From contig WGLV01000067.1 of NCBI GenBank assembly GCA_016125385.1, positions 1 to 49,645 on the forward strand: a stretch of 49,645 bases of DNA, in the 5' to 3' direction. The notes under the pieces were generated by a model, which ran no database searches, was not told the origin of the DNA, and saw only the letters and a list, made by a program, of their open reading frames with translations. Made by a program: the position numbers and the translations under genes. Position 1 is the first letter of the stretch, and every line of letters begins with the position of its first letter. This stretch comes from a bacterium (GTDB lineage Bacteria > Hinthialibacterota > Hinthialibacteria > Hinthialibacterales > Hinthialibacteraceae). Of the stretch, positions 26,733 to 35,306 are shown piece after piece.

Positions 26733-27755
26733 TTATATCTCGACCGTAACCCGGTCTCCGGCGATGACTTCGCCCGCGATGACGCCTTCCTCGAACAGGC
26801 TCCTCAATGTATCGCCGTCTTTTTCGCTGACGATCAGAATCAACCCGATCCCCATATTAAACACCCGGTACATTTCGTTTGGGTTAACCTTGCCAAGCGT
26901 TTGCATCAGCATAAACAGCGGTGGAGGCGTCCACGCGCCTGCGTTCACTCGCGCCCCGCATCCCTCGGGCAGGATGCGGTTGATGTTGCCTTCAAAGCCG
27001 CCGCCGGTGATATGCGCCACGCCCTTGATCGTGACCGCCGCGCTCGCCTTGTCGAATTCCGCAAGATAAGACCGGTGAGGTTCAAGCAGGACGTCGCCCA
27101 GCGGGCGTCCCAGTCCGTCAGGCGTTGACGAGAGATCGAGTCCGGCTTCTTCCAGCAGGATCTTGCGCGCCAACGTGTAACCATTGGTGTGCAGCCCAGA
27201 CGAAGGCAGCCCGAACAGTACGTCGCCAGGCTGGATGCTCTTTCCGTCGAGGACGCCGTCACGCTCCACCGCGCCGATTATCGTCCCCGCCAGGTCGTAT
27301 TCGCCGGGGGCGTATACGTCCGACATCTGGGCGGTTTCGCCGCCGATCAGCGACATCCCCGCCGCCCGGCACGCGTCGCTCATGCCTTCCACCAGTTGCA
27401 GAAGCACATTGTTATCCAACTTGTGGCAGGCGAAGTAATCGAGAAACATCAGCGGCCGCGCGCCGCAGCACAGCAGGTCGTCGATGCAATGGTTTACCAG
27501 GTCCATTCCGATTCCGCGGTGCTGGCCGTGAGCGGAGGCGACCTTCACCTTCGTGCCCACGCCGTCGACGCTGGAGACCAGCACCGGCGATTTCATCTTC
27601 AGATCGTCGAGTGAAAACATTCCGCCGAACGCCCCGTCGCGATGCAGAACGCGCGGGGTGAAGGTGTTCCGGCATAATTCGGCGATTCGTTTCTTGACGC
27701 GGTCTCCCGCGTCGATGTCCACGCCCGCCTGGGCGTATCGGCTTGATTCGGTCAT
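26733..27755 (-). CDS. purM: Phosphoribosylformylglycinamidine cyclo-ligase (AIR synthetase)
   Basis: 340 residues from the ATG at 27755 (MTESSRYAQAGVD), preceded by GGGAAGG; the longer open frame upstream is not used. PurM makes aminoimidazole ribotide from FGAM and ATP in de novo purine synthesis (cytoplasmic). Signatures: YAQAGVDIDAGD at the N-terminus, SSVDGVGTKVKVA, DLVNHCIDDLLCCGARPLMF, GGETAQMSDVYAPGEYDLAG, GLPSSGLHTNGYTLAR and HITGGGFEGNINRILP. Full length for the family. Follows the cyclo-ligase/TsaE fusion by 91 bases in the same direction; both folate and purine enzymes bear on one-carbon and purine metabolism. Confidence 0.96.
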   Translation of the reverse strand: MTESSRYAQAGVDIDAGDRVKKRIAELCRNTFTPRVLHRDGAFGGMFSLDDLKMKSPVLVSSVDGVGTKVKVASAHGQHRGIGMDLVNHCIDDLLCCGARPLMFLDYFACHKLDNNVLLQLVEGMSDACRAAGMSLIGGETAQMSDVYAPGEYDLAGTIIGAVERDGVLDGKSIQPGDVLFGLPSSGLHTNGYTLARKILLEEAGLDLSSTPDGLGRPLGDVLLEPHRSYLAEFDKASAAVTIKGVAHITGGGFEGNINRILPEGCGARVNAGAWTPPPLFMLMQTLGKVNPNEMYRVFNMGIGLILIVSEKDGDTLRSLFEEGVIAGEVIAGDRVTVEI

Positions 27756-27846
27756 GAGGCCTTCCCGTGGTGGAATTGAGATCGGGTTTCGATTCGTCTC
27801 GCTTGAAGATTGTACAACCAACCGCTCGATTCTCTGAGCCGCCCCG

Positions 27847-28941
27847 TCAGGGCCGAGTGGGGCCTGCCCCATGCAGCCCCGCTTGTGAAACGAGAGGCGT
27901 GAACAGCGTCCATCGCCGCGCGCCGTTGGGAAGAATCTCACCGAACAGGTGTGCGGCGTTGCGAGGCGTCAGCGCGCCGAGCCGTTCGCCCCACTCCACC
28001 GCCGTCACCGCGTCCGCTTCGAACATTTCGTCCCAATAATCGATTTCCTGCGCGGGGATCTCATCCAGCCGGTAGAGGTCGGCGTGATACAGCGTCGCGT
28101 CGCCGTGATATTCGCGGCAGTAGACGAAGGTGGGGCTGGCGGCCGTTTCGCGGGTATGCAACGCCTTCGCCAGACCGTCGGCGAATCGCGTCTTTCCCGC
28201 GCCCAGTTCACCGTGCAGCAGCAGGACGCCGCGCCGCAATCCGTTTTTCACCAGCCGTTCCGCCAGCGCCTGCGTCGCGGATTCATCGGCGCACTCCACC
28301 GCCGAAACGAGCGGCTCATAAGACGCCGCTTCACTGACGATGGCGTCGACCGGGACGTCGTGCGCCTCCGATTGAATGGCGTGAACGATCTGGAATTCAA
28401 ACGCCAGCGCGATGACGCGCGCTTCCCGCCGTTTTTCCTGCAGAATGCGATCGTAATAACCGCCGCCGAAACCGACCCGCCCGCCGAATGGATCGAACGC
28501 CGCGCCGGGCGCAATAAACGCATCCGCTTCGTGCAACGCGGTTCGCTCGCAGCGCGCCGGATCGGGTTCGCGAATCCCGAACGCGCCTCTCACGCTCAGG
28601 TCGTTAAGCGATTCCACCCGATAAAAAGCCGCGTGTTGGCCTTCGATCCGGGGAAATAACACTCGCGTCCCGCGAGTCAGAAGGGCGTCCGCGATGGTAT
28701 TCGTCTGAACTTCGTCCGCTGTGGATGCATATAGCGCGATGCAGTTCGCCCGCTCAATGTCCGGCGTCGTCAACAGGCGTTCGGCGATGCGTTCGCTCTT
28801 GCGCGCCGTCAGCCGGGCGTCCTGCGCCCGCCGCTTCGCCAGCATGGCTTTGCGCAGCGTCTTCTTGTCAGTAAGCCCGTTGTCGCCGAACGCGCGCCGT
28901 TTCAGGTCCATCCATTCCGGATACGTGAGTTTCAACGTCAT
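27847..28941 (-). CDS. Fusion: 5-formyltetrahydrofolate cyclo-ligase + TsaE ATPase
   Basis: One uninterrupted 364-residue frame. Residues about 25-205 are the cyclo-ligase (MTHFS/YgfA), which converts 5-formyl-THF to 5,10-methenyl-THF with ATP: KKTLRKAMLAKRRAQD, VLFPRI, GIREPDP, and the ATP/folate loop GFGGGYYDR (157-165), then VPVDAIVSE. Residues about 211-345 are TsaE (YjeE), the ATPase needed for tRNA t6A formation with TsaB/TsaD: Walker A GELGAGKT (244-251), SPTFVYCREY, LYHADLYRLDE and AVEWGERL. Each half carries its family's key motifs. The first 24 residues precede the usual cyclo-ligase start; the ATG at 28941 has only a weak ribosome site and lies 20 bases after a terminator, so an internal ATG (28911) is possible. 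Confidence 0.92.
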   Translation of the reverse strand: MTLKLTYPEWMDLKRRAFGDNGLTDKKTLRKAMLAKRRAQDARLTARKSERIAERLLTTPDIERANCIALYASTADEVQTNTIADALLTRGTRVLFPRIEGQHAAFYRVESLNDLSVRGAFGIREPDPARCERTALHEADAFIAPGAAFDPFGGRVGFGGGYYDRILQEKRREARVIALAFEFQIVHAIQSEAHDVPVDAIVSEAASYEPLVSAVECADESATQALAERLVKNGLRRGVLLLHGELGAGKTRFADGLAKALHTRETAASPTFVYCREYHGDATLYHADLYRLDEIPAQEIDYWDEMFEADAVTAVEWGERLGALTPRNAAHLFGEILPNGARRWTLFTPLVSQAGLHGAGPTRP

Positions 28942-28961
28942 TGCTTACGTCCCGCGCCGAT

Positions 28962-28990
28962 AAAAAAACCGGCGTACAGCCGGTTTTTTT
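28962..28990 (-). terminator. Rho-independent terminator after the TPR gene
   Basis: AAAAAAACCGGC and GCCGGTTTTTTT are perfect complements with loop GTACA. The A/T-flanked symmetric form works on both strands; it follows the leftward TPR gene. Confidence 0.85.
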
Positions 28991-29013
28991 GAGAGTTCAC
29001 TTGAAAAGAGAGT

Positions 29014-29715
29014 TTACTGGATCGCTTTGACCGGCTGCGCTTTCAGCCATTCCAGCCGTTCCAGCGCGAAGTTAAGCCAGGGCGAGTCTTGCGCGATCGA
29101 TTCATACGCCTGAACCGCTTCATCGGTGCGGCCCAGGTCTTCGAGACAACCGCCTTTCAGATAGAGCACCTGGTTTTTCAACTCGTCCGTCTTCGCTGAA
29201 GCCATCAGCGCGTCCACTTCCTTCAGCGCGTTTTCCGGCTGGCCCAGGCTGCGATACGCCTGAATCATCGCAAGTTCGATCAGGTTCTTTTCTTCGGGCG
29301 TTTTCACGGCGTTCAGCGCGTCCTGATATTCCTTCAACGATTCATCGTAGCGCTTCATGTTATAAAAGCAGTTCCCGCGCATCAGATGCGCCTGAACGGC
29401 GACCTGCGAACCGGCGTGCTCACGCAGTACCGAGTTGAACTTCTCCAGCGCCTGGTCGTACTGATCCTGATTCAGCAGTGACATGCCGTTGGCGAAGGTC
29501 AGTTGCGCCAATTCGTAATCGGCCTTCGACTGAACCTTGTAATAAAATCCGGCCGCGGCCACGACGGCCACGACGGCGATGCCGATCATCAGGTTCTTGC
29601 CGTACTGTTCGAAAAACGTACGGGCGTTTTCGATAAATTCCTGAAGATGGACTTGAAGATCGTCTTCTTTCAGACGCCGTTGCAGTTCTTTATGATCGAG
29701 TTTCGAGGCGGACAT
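29014..29715 (-). CDS. Membrane-anchored TPR protein (YfgM-like layout)
   Basis: 233 residues from the ATG at 29715 (MSASKLDHKE). A basic/acidic cytoplasmic N-terminus (about 1-40, predicted helix) precedes one membrane helix (41-59, NLMIGIAVVAVVAAAGFYY). The rest, about 65-230, is extracytoplasmic tetratricopeptide repeat, with A..FANGMSLLNQDQYDQAL, HLMRGNCFYNMKRYDESLKE and LKGGCLEDLGRTDEAVQAYE. This layout matches YfgM-type proteins, which assist the periplasmic chaperone network at the Sec translocon; BamD-like or generic TPR roles are also possible. Has its own terminator. Confidence 0.8.
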   Translation of the reverse strand: MSASKLDHKELQRRLKEDDLQVHLQEFIENARTFFEQYGKNLMIGIAVVAVVAAAGFYYKVQSKADYELAQLTFANGMSLLNQDQYDQALEKFNSVLREHAGSQVAVQAHLMRGNCFYNMKRYDESLKEYQDALNAVKTPEEKNLIELAMIQAYRSLGQPENALKEVDALMASAKTDELKNQVLYLKGGCLEDLGRTDEAVQAYESIAQDSPWLNFALERLEWLKAQPVKAIQ

Positions 29716-29840
29716 ATCCTGAGAAATCCCCTTACAGATAAAGTATGACGCACGAACCAACTATTCTGGCCAGACCGGTTCGATTCGTCAATGCGCGCGA
29801 TGGATGATTTCCACGCGGCGCCGCGATTCCAGACGGGCGC

Positions 29841-30080
29841 CTAGTGACAGCAGGGGCAGCTTCCACCGTGGCCTCCGCCCGTTCCACACGAACCCGGGTC
29901 CATCCCGCAGCCCCCGTCGCCGCAACCGGACGGCCCACCCATACTGACTCCGAACGTCGAGAGTTCCTTGTTGACCTGCTTGTTGCCGCACGCAGGGCAT
30001 TTTGGGGTATCCTGACTTGAGAAAACCAGCTCTTCAAATCGCAGGTTGCATGATTGGCAATAATATTCAAAAATCGGCAT
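29841..30080 (-). CDS. FmdB-family zinc-ribbon protein with Gly/Cys-rich tail
   Basis: 79 residues; AAGGA precedes the ATG. The first 45 residues are the FmdB regulatory-type zinc ribbon: MPIFEYYCQSC...FE, then CPACGNKQ. In many members a phrase like FGVSMGG follows, as here. The tail is unusual: about 30 residues of Gly with seven Cys (SGCGDGGCGMDPGSCG, HGGSCPCCH), a pattern like a metal-binding tail. Family function is uncertain; FmdB was linked to amidase regulation. Upstream of the TPR gene with 125 bases between. Confidence 0.85.
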   Translation of the reverse strand: MPIFEYYCQSCNLRFEELVFSSQDTPKCPACGNKQVNKELSTFGVSMGGPSGCGDGGCGMDPGSCGTGGGHGGSCPCCH

Positions 30081-30687
30081 GGCGAAGGTCCTTTACTGGC
30101 CGCGTGATCGGTGAGAAAAAAATCTCCGGTTGATTGCCGGATCGCTGCGTCTCAACCTACCCTTAAGGATAGGGCTGCTTCAGCGGCTGGATTGTCGCTC
30201 TGATGGGACGGTTTATAGTCTATTTCTTTCCGGCGGCGAATCAATCTGACCTGAATTACGGCTTCGCCTGTAAAGGATGTTTAGTGGAATAAGCTCAAAA
30301 TCATTAGTAGTGGCGTTAGAGTTTTATGGATGAATCGAATGATTATTTCGTCTGGATTTCCTGAACATCTGAAACAAAAACTGCGACCAACTCGTTTAAT
30401 AAGATAAGTGGCCGACCGGATTTTGTGATTTGTCGTCATTTCGGCCAGGTTTACGACTGAGTGATTGAACTTGAATACAATATGATTTATGGTTTTCGAT
30501 AGCTAACCGTCTGGGCTCTTCGATTAAAGAAGAATATCCCCAGTTTTTATTGGTAGTTATTTTGTTGTGATTGTTCGCCCGAGCGGCGATTGGATACTTT
30601 CGGCTGGCCCAGAGCCACTTTCTATTCTATTTGATGCTGATGGCCTGATCGGTCAAACCATGTTTCTTCATCGTGAGAGAGTTGTGT
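30081..30687. other. Divergent spacer between the zinc-ribbon gene and the type II secretion operon
   Basis: About 600 bases without a supported gene or recognised RNA. It becomes AT-rich towards the right. It should hold promoters for both directions; one candidate is listed separately. Confidence 0.5.
30465..30493 (+). promoter_or_regulatory. Candidate sigma-70-type promoter upstream of gspE
   Basis: TTGAAC, a 17-base spacer, then TATGGT, about 195 bases before the gspE ATG. Agreement with consensus is moderate (4/6 in each box). Confidence 0.3.
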
Positions 30688-32367
30688 ATGGAACCCGTTG
30701 ATTTGATTTCGCTTTTGATGGATAAGGGATTGCTGACGCAGTCAGAGGTCAGTCAGGTCCGTGAAGAGTTGGCTGAAACCGGCGACGGAGTTGAAGATAT
30801 TCTGCTGCGTCGCCAGTTAATTGACGAAGAGCGCCTGCTTGAGGTCATGGGTGGCGCTTATGGCGTTCCATGGGTCGAAATTCCCGACAAGATTCCTCCC
30901 AGCGCGATCAACGCCGCGCCCGCCGAATTCGCCCTTCGTCACTGCGTCTTACCGCTCAGTAAAAATAACGGAAACCTGACCGTCGCGGTCATGAATCCCG
31001 CCGAGTTGCAGGTCTTCGACGACCTGCGAATGCTCACTGGTTGCGAAATCGAGGTCGTCCTCGCCCGGCGCGGCGCCTTGCTCGAAAACATCCAGCGCTA
31101 TTTCGGCGCCAGCATCGAAAAGATGATCGCCAACCTCAGCTCCGAGGATGACGCCTCCGGTTCAGTCGGCGAAAATATCGCCGACCTGCAGGAACTCGCC
31201 CGTGAACCGACCGTTGTCAACCTGGTCAACCTCATTATCTTTCAGGCGGTTCAGGAGGGCGCCAGCGATATCCATATCGAGCCGTTCGGCGTCGAGTTAA
31301 AAGTCCGCTACCGCATCGACGGCTTGCTTCAGGAACAGCCGCCGCCCCCAAAACACCTCCAGTCGGCGATCATCTCACGCGTCAAAATCATGTCCGAGAT
31401 GGATATCGCCGAGCGTTACACGCCACAGGACGGCCACATTCGCCTGCGGCTGGCCGAACGCGAACTTGATTTCCGCGTATCCACCATCCCCACCGTGCAT
31501 GGGGAGAGCGTGGTTATGCGTATTCTCGATAAAACCAACATTTTGCTCGACATCACCGATCTGGGTTTCTTTCCCGATACCCGCAAGACGTTTGAGCACC
31601 TGCTTCACCGCAGCCACGGCATCATTCTGGTCACCGGGCCCACCGGTTCCGGTAAGACGACCACTCTGTACGCCGCGCTCAACCAGATCAAAACGCCCAC
31701 CCTCAAGATCATCACCGTCGAAGACCCGGTCGAATACGATCTGGAGGGCATCAGCCAGATGAACGTCAACGTCAAACGCGGCCTGACCTTCGCCAATGGC
31801 CTGCGCGCCATCGTTCGTCAGGACCCCGACATCATCATGGTGGGTGAAATCCGCGATTATGAAACCGCCGAGATCGCCATCCGCTCCGCGTTGACCGGCC
31901 ACTTGGTTTTCAGCACGCTTCACACCAACAACGCGGCCGGCGCGGTGACCCGTCTTACCGATATGGGCGTCGAACCCTACCTGATCTCATCGTCGCTCTG
32001 CGCGGTGCTGGCTCAGCGGCTCGTCCGCCGTGTCTGCCAGCATTGCAAACAGCCCTACGAACCCGATCCCGAGTTGTTGACGCTGGCCGGCTTCCAGATT
32101 CCCGACGGCGTCCAGGTCTATCACGGCGCGGGCTGTGAACATTGCCACAATCAGGGCTATCGCGGCCGGACCGGCATCTACGAACTCATGATTATCAGCG
32201 ACGCGCTGCGCGAGCTGATCAATCAGCGCACCTCCTCCAACCAGATCCAGCAGCTCGCCAACATCCGCACCTTGCGCGAATACGGCTGGATGAAGGTTTT
32301 GCAGGGGGAAACCACCGTCGAAGAAGTCATCCGCGTTACGGAAGAAGAAGAGTTCGTGGACGAATAA
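30688..32367 (+). CDS. gspE: Type II secretion ATPase GspE (GspE/PilB family)
   Basis: 559 residues from the ATG at 30688 (MEPVDLISL), which has GAGAG eight bases upstream; a GTG at 30673 would add five residues. N-terminal N1E-type domain (DKGLLTQSEVSQVREEL, YGVPWVEIPDKIPP), then the ATPase: Walker A GPTGSGKTT at 317-325, Asp box EDPVEYDLEG, Walker B and His box (DPDIIMVGEIRDYETAEIA, STLHTNNA). A tetracysteine zinc motif, C450-x2-C453 ... C483-x2-C486, is typical of GspE/PilB. This hexameric cytoplasmic ATPase powers pseudopilus assembly. The following genes (pseudopilins H-K, L, M, D) identify the system as type II secretion, though E and F alone also fit type IV pili. Confidence 0.95.
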   Translation: MEPVDLISLLMDKGLLTQSEVSQVREELAETGDGVEDILLRRQLIDEERLLEVMGGAYGVPWVEIPDKIPPSAINAAPAEFALRHCVLPLSKNNGNLTVAVMNPAELQVFDDLRMLTGCEIEVVLARRGALLENIQRYFGASIEKMIANLSSEDDASGSVGENIADLQELAREPTVVNLVNLIIFQAVQEGASDIHIEPFGVELKVRYRIDGLLQEQPPPPKHLQSAIISRVKIMSEMDIAERYTPQDGHIRLRLAERELDFRVSTIPTVHGESVVMRILDKTNILLDITDLGFFPDTRKTFEHLLHRSHGIILVTGPTGSGKTTTLYAALNQIKTPTLKIITVEDPVEYDLEGISQMNVNVKRGLTFANGLRAIVRQDPDIIMVGEIRDYETAEIAIRSALTGHLVFSTLHTNNAAGAVTRLTDMGVEPYLISSSLCAVLAQRLVRRVCQHCKQPYEPDPELLTLAGFQIPDGVQVYHGAGCEHCHNQGYRGRTGIYELMIISDALRELINQRTSSNQIQQLANIRTLREYGWMKVLQGETTVEEVIRVTEEEEFVDE

Positions 32368-32400
32368 ACGAACGCCGCCTGACAGGAAAGCATTGACGAA

Positions 32401-33621
32401 ATGCCGAAATTTCAATATCGAGCACTTACCGCCGAAGGCCGAACCATCGACGGCGTCCTCAACGCGGACGCGCGCGGCGAAGCCGTCGCCCAACTGCGCC
32501 AGCAGGGTATTCGCCCCTTACAGGTGCTTGAAGTCGCTTCGGGCGTCAAGCCGGTTGACGATGACGCCTCTCCCGTCCGCAGGGGCCGCGTGCGTCAGCA
32601 TGACGTCCAGATCTTCACCGCGCAGATGGCCTCTCTGTTGCGCGCGGGCATCGTCCTCTCGCAGGCGCTCTCCATATTGGAGGAACAAACCGAATCCGAG
32701 GCCCTCAAGCGGATCATCCACGACGTCCGCAAGGAAGTCGTCGGCGGTTCAAGTCTATCTGAAGCCCTTCAGCGCTATCCCCGCCAGTTTTCCGAACTTT
32801 ATTGCAGCATGATCCGCGTGGGCGAGTCGGGCGGCGTGCTTGAGGTCGTCCTCAAACAACTGGCCGCGTTCATGGAACGCGAAGCGGCTCTGCGCTCCAA
32901 CGTCCTCACCGCGATGGCGTATCCCTCGTTGGTTGTCATGGTGGGTCTTGGCTCCATCGGCGTATTGGTTACCTTCGTCATCCCCCGGCTGGGGGCGGTG
33001 TTCGCCGATTTCGGCTCCAAACTGCCGATGATGACGCGCGTGCTGATCGATTTCAGTCATTGGGTGATCGATTGGGGCTGGTTGATGCTGATTCTGCTCG
33101 CCGCCGCCGGGTATTTCTTCCGCCGCTATCTCCAGACCGACAAGGGCAGTGAAACCGTCACCCGCGTCGTCGATAACATCCCGCTGCTTGGCATCGTTTT
33201 CGTCAAAGCCCAGATCGCCCGTTTCGCGCGGACGCTGGGCACCCTCGTCAAAAGCGGCATCCCCGTTCTCAACGCGCTGTCGCTGGTGGTGGATACCACC
33301 TCCAACGCCATTTTGAAAAAAGAACTCCGGACGGTTTGTGAAAAAGTCAAAAAGGGCGAAGGTCTCTCCCGGCCGCTGAAAGACACCGGCTTCTTCCCCG
33401 CGATGGCGGTCAACCTGATCGCCGTTGGCGAGCAGTCGGGTACGCTCGACGAGATGCTCTTTCAGGTCGCTGACACCTTCGACGTGGAGGTTGAACAGGC
33501 GATCAAGCGCTTCATCACCCTGTTCGAACCGATGGTCATCATTCTCATGGCGATCGGCGTTGGTGGAATTCTGTTCGCCTTCCTGCTGCCCATCATGAAC
33601 ATCGGCGAGATGATTAAATGA
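32401..33621 (+). CDS. gspF: Type II secretion inner-membrane protein GspF
   Basis: 406 residues, usual length. Two T2SSF domains: about 65-190 (DVQIFTAQMASLLRAGIVLS) and about 270-395 (IARFARTLGTLVKSGIPVLN). Three membrane helices: about 172-197, 220-240 and 375-400. GspF is the platform protein that couples the GspE ATPase to pseudopilus growth. It starts 33 bases after gspE and overlaps the next gene by four bases (ATGA). Confidence 0.95.
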   Translation: MPKFQYRALTAEGRTIDGVLNADARGEAVAQLRQQGIRPLQVLEVASGVKPVDDDASPVRRGRVRQHDVQIFTAQMASLLRAGIVLSQALSILEEQTESEALKRIIHDVRKEVVGGSSLSEALQRYPRQFSELYCSMIRVGESGGVLEVVLKQLAAFMEREAALRSNVLTAMAYPSLVVMVGLGSIGVLVTFVIPRLGAVFADFGSKLPMMTRVLIDFSHWVIDWGWLMLILLAAAGYFFRRYLQTDKGSETVTRVVDNIPLLGIVFVKAQIARFARTLGTLVKSGIPVLNALSLVVDTTSNAILKKELRTVCEKVKKGEGLSRPLKDTGFFPAMAVNLIAVGEQSGTLDEMLFQVADTFDVEVEQAIKRFITLFEPMVIILMAIGVGGILFAFLLPIMNIGEMIK

Positions 33622-34163
33622 GGGCGCGCGCCGCATCGCGAAACGGATTCACCTTGATGGAAATGATGATGGTTATCGTCATCATCGGAATCATGACCGG
33701 CATGATGATTCCCTCGTTTCGCAATGTGCTTGATGGCCAGGCGTTAAAAAACACCGCGCAGGGCGTCGCCAATCTGGTCCGCTACGCGCGCAGCGAATCC
33801 ATCCAGCAGAGCGCCGAAACCAAACTGGTATTCGATAGTGAAACCGGTCAGGTCGTCTTTTCCATCGAATCCGATCCGTTCAATCAGGCGGGCGTCTTCA
33901 CCGAACAGCGCACCCCGTTTCCTCCGCCGGAAGAACTGATCAGGGGCAAGGTCAAGATCGCCTCCATTCTCAAGAGCAACCTGTTCGGCGGACTCGAAGA
34001 AAACGAGCTGGATTTCCGGCCCAACGGCTCATCCTCCGACGCTCTGATTCAGATCGTCGAAGCCGATAAAGAAAATCCGAGGGTCTACACGGTGGGCGTC
34101 GTCGGCCTCACCGGTCAGACCTTGATCTGGGACCACGCCGTGGAGAATCTGTATGCGGAATAA
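33618..34163 (+). CDS. gspH: Pseudopilin GspH-like
   Basis: 181 residues. A short leader ends at G10, then the prepilin signature FTLMEMMMVIVIIG with Glu at +5 and a hydrophobic helix to about residue 33. The globular part has the GspH pattern LVRYARSESIQQSAETKLVF. It lacks the calcium-loop and C-terminal pattern of the major pseudopilin GspG, although it occupies the place where gspG normally follows gspF. A minor pseudopilin of the pseudopilus tip, or a divergent replacement of the major one. Confidence 0.85.
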   Translation: MRARAASRNGFTLMEMMMVIVIIGIMTGMMIPSFRNVLDGQALKNTAQGVANLVRYARSESIQQSAETKLVFDSETGQVVFSIESDPFNQAGVFTEQRTPFPPPEELIRGKVKIASILKSNLFGGLEENELDFRPNGSSSDALIQIVEADKENPRVYTVGVVGLTGQTLIWDHAVENLYAE

Positions 34164-34572
34164 CCGGCCCGGCGAAGCTTCTTTTTCCCTGGTGGAGGCG
34201 CTCTGCGCCACCGCCATCATGGGCATCGCCGTCACCAGCATACTCGCCACTTTTTCCGCCTCGCTGCTGGCCGGGCGCGCCGCCGAGGACTACGCCCTCG
34301 CCTCGTCCATGATGACCGAGTTGCGCGCCTATGTGCGCACCAACCAGTTCTCGCCGCTCATGCCCAATCAGGGAACCTTCACCGAACATCCTGAATTTTC
34401 CTGGACCGCGACCTATACCCAGGCCGAGTACGCCGATCTCTATCAGGTCGATCTCATCATTCAGTGGGCGCGCGGCGACCGTGAATATCAGAGCCATTTC
34501 GTGACCTATCATTACCAGCCCGCCGTCGAGGAGACCGATGAAACCGGCGCCGCCGCGGGGGAGGGGACATGA
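34153..34572 (+). CDS. gspI: Pseudopilin GspI-like, atypical cleavage site
   Basis: 139 residues. The N-terminus EASFSLVEALCATAIMGIAV is a prepilin helix with Glu at +5 counted from Phe, but the residue before the cleavage point is Ser rather than the near-invariant Gly. The order H-I-J-K and the size fit GspI, which bridges H, J and K at the pseudopilus tip. Its start overlaps gspH by 11 bases with GGAG upstream, and its end overlaps gspJ (ATGA). Reduced processing by the prepilin peptidase is possible. Confidence 0.8.
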   Translation: MRNNRPGEASFSLVEALCATAIMGIAVTSILATFSASLLAGRAAEDYALASSMMTELRAYVRTNQFSPLMPNQGTFTEHPEFSWTATYTQAEYADLYQVDLIIQWARGDREYQSHFVTYHYQPAVEETDETGAAAGEGT

Positions 34573-35306
34573 TGGATCGCCGCGCGGGCTTCACCTTGAT
34601 CGAGTTATTACTCGCCACCGCGTTGACCGCGATGGTGGTGACCGGCGCGTTGTTTTCTCTTTCCGTCATCCTCAACGCCTATAAGGCGTATGGGGGAAAA
34701 ACCAACGACGCTGAAATCGCCAACATGATCTTCACCCGCATGCGGCTCGATCTCACCGCGGCCTTCCTGTCGCCTCATGAAGACCGCACCCGTTTCGTCT
34801 GCAACGATACGCAGAGCGGCGATCTCGATGCCGATACCCTGACCTTCATCGGCATGGTCAACGAACCCGTCGAGATCGGGCAGGGAACCAGCGACCTCGC
34901 TGAAGTTCAGTACTACATCGATGATGACGATTCCACGCCCGAGCGCTGGCTGGTGCGCCGTTTCGATAACACGCCCGACGACGATCCCTTCACCGGCGGC
35001 GAAATCGCCCTGCTGGGCCCGGGCGTCCAGACGATAGACTTTCAGTTCTTTGATGGAACCGAATGGTGGCCCCTGTGGGATTCCTCTTCCAGCCTGCCCA
35101 TCGCGGTCAACGTCAGAATCGGTTTCTTTCATCCCGAGCGCGAGGGCGAGCCGCCCGTGGCCGAACGGATGCAGACCTTCTCTACCACCTTCTGGATCGC
35201 GCTCAGCCGAGGCGGCGACGCTCTCGACGATCAGGCTCTCGGCCTCACGGGAGATGAAGAGGGGCAAGGGCAAGGACAGGGGCAGCAGCAGGGAGGCGGG
35301 CAATGA
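34569..35306 (+). CDS. gspJ: Pseudopilin GspJ-like
   Basis: 245 residues. Cleavage after G7 of MMDRRAGFTLIELLLATAL, with Glu at +5. The globular part has the GspJ pattern: FTRMRLDLTAAFLSP, LTFIGMVNEP, EVQYYIDDDD, GVQTIDFQFFDGTEWWPLWD, LPIAVNVRIGF. The C-terminus ends in a Gly/Gln tract (EEGQGQGQGQQQGGGQ) encoded by a short GGGCAA-type DNA repeat, which could vary in length. Overlaps gspI and gspK by four bases each. Minor pseudopilin at the tip. Confidence 0.88.
   Translation: MMDRRAGFTLIELLLATALTAMVVTGALFSLSVILNAYKAYGGKTNDAEIANMIFTRMRLDLTAAFLSPHEDRTRFVCNDTQSGDLDADTLTFIGMVNEPVEIGQGTSDLAEVQYYIDDDDSTPERWLVRRFDNTPDDDPFTGGEIALLGPGVQTIDFQFFDGTEWWPLWDSSSSLPIAVNVRIGFFHPEREGEPPVAERMQTFSTTFWIALSRGGDALDDQALGLTGDEEGQGQGQGQQQGGGQ

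Noticed and set aside
30081-30672. Structured RNA or riboswitch in the 600-bp spacer before gspE
   Set aside because: No recognisable conserved core or strong stem series seen by eye; a covariance-model search would settle it.
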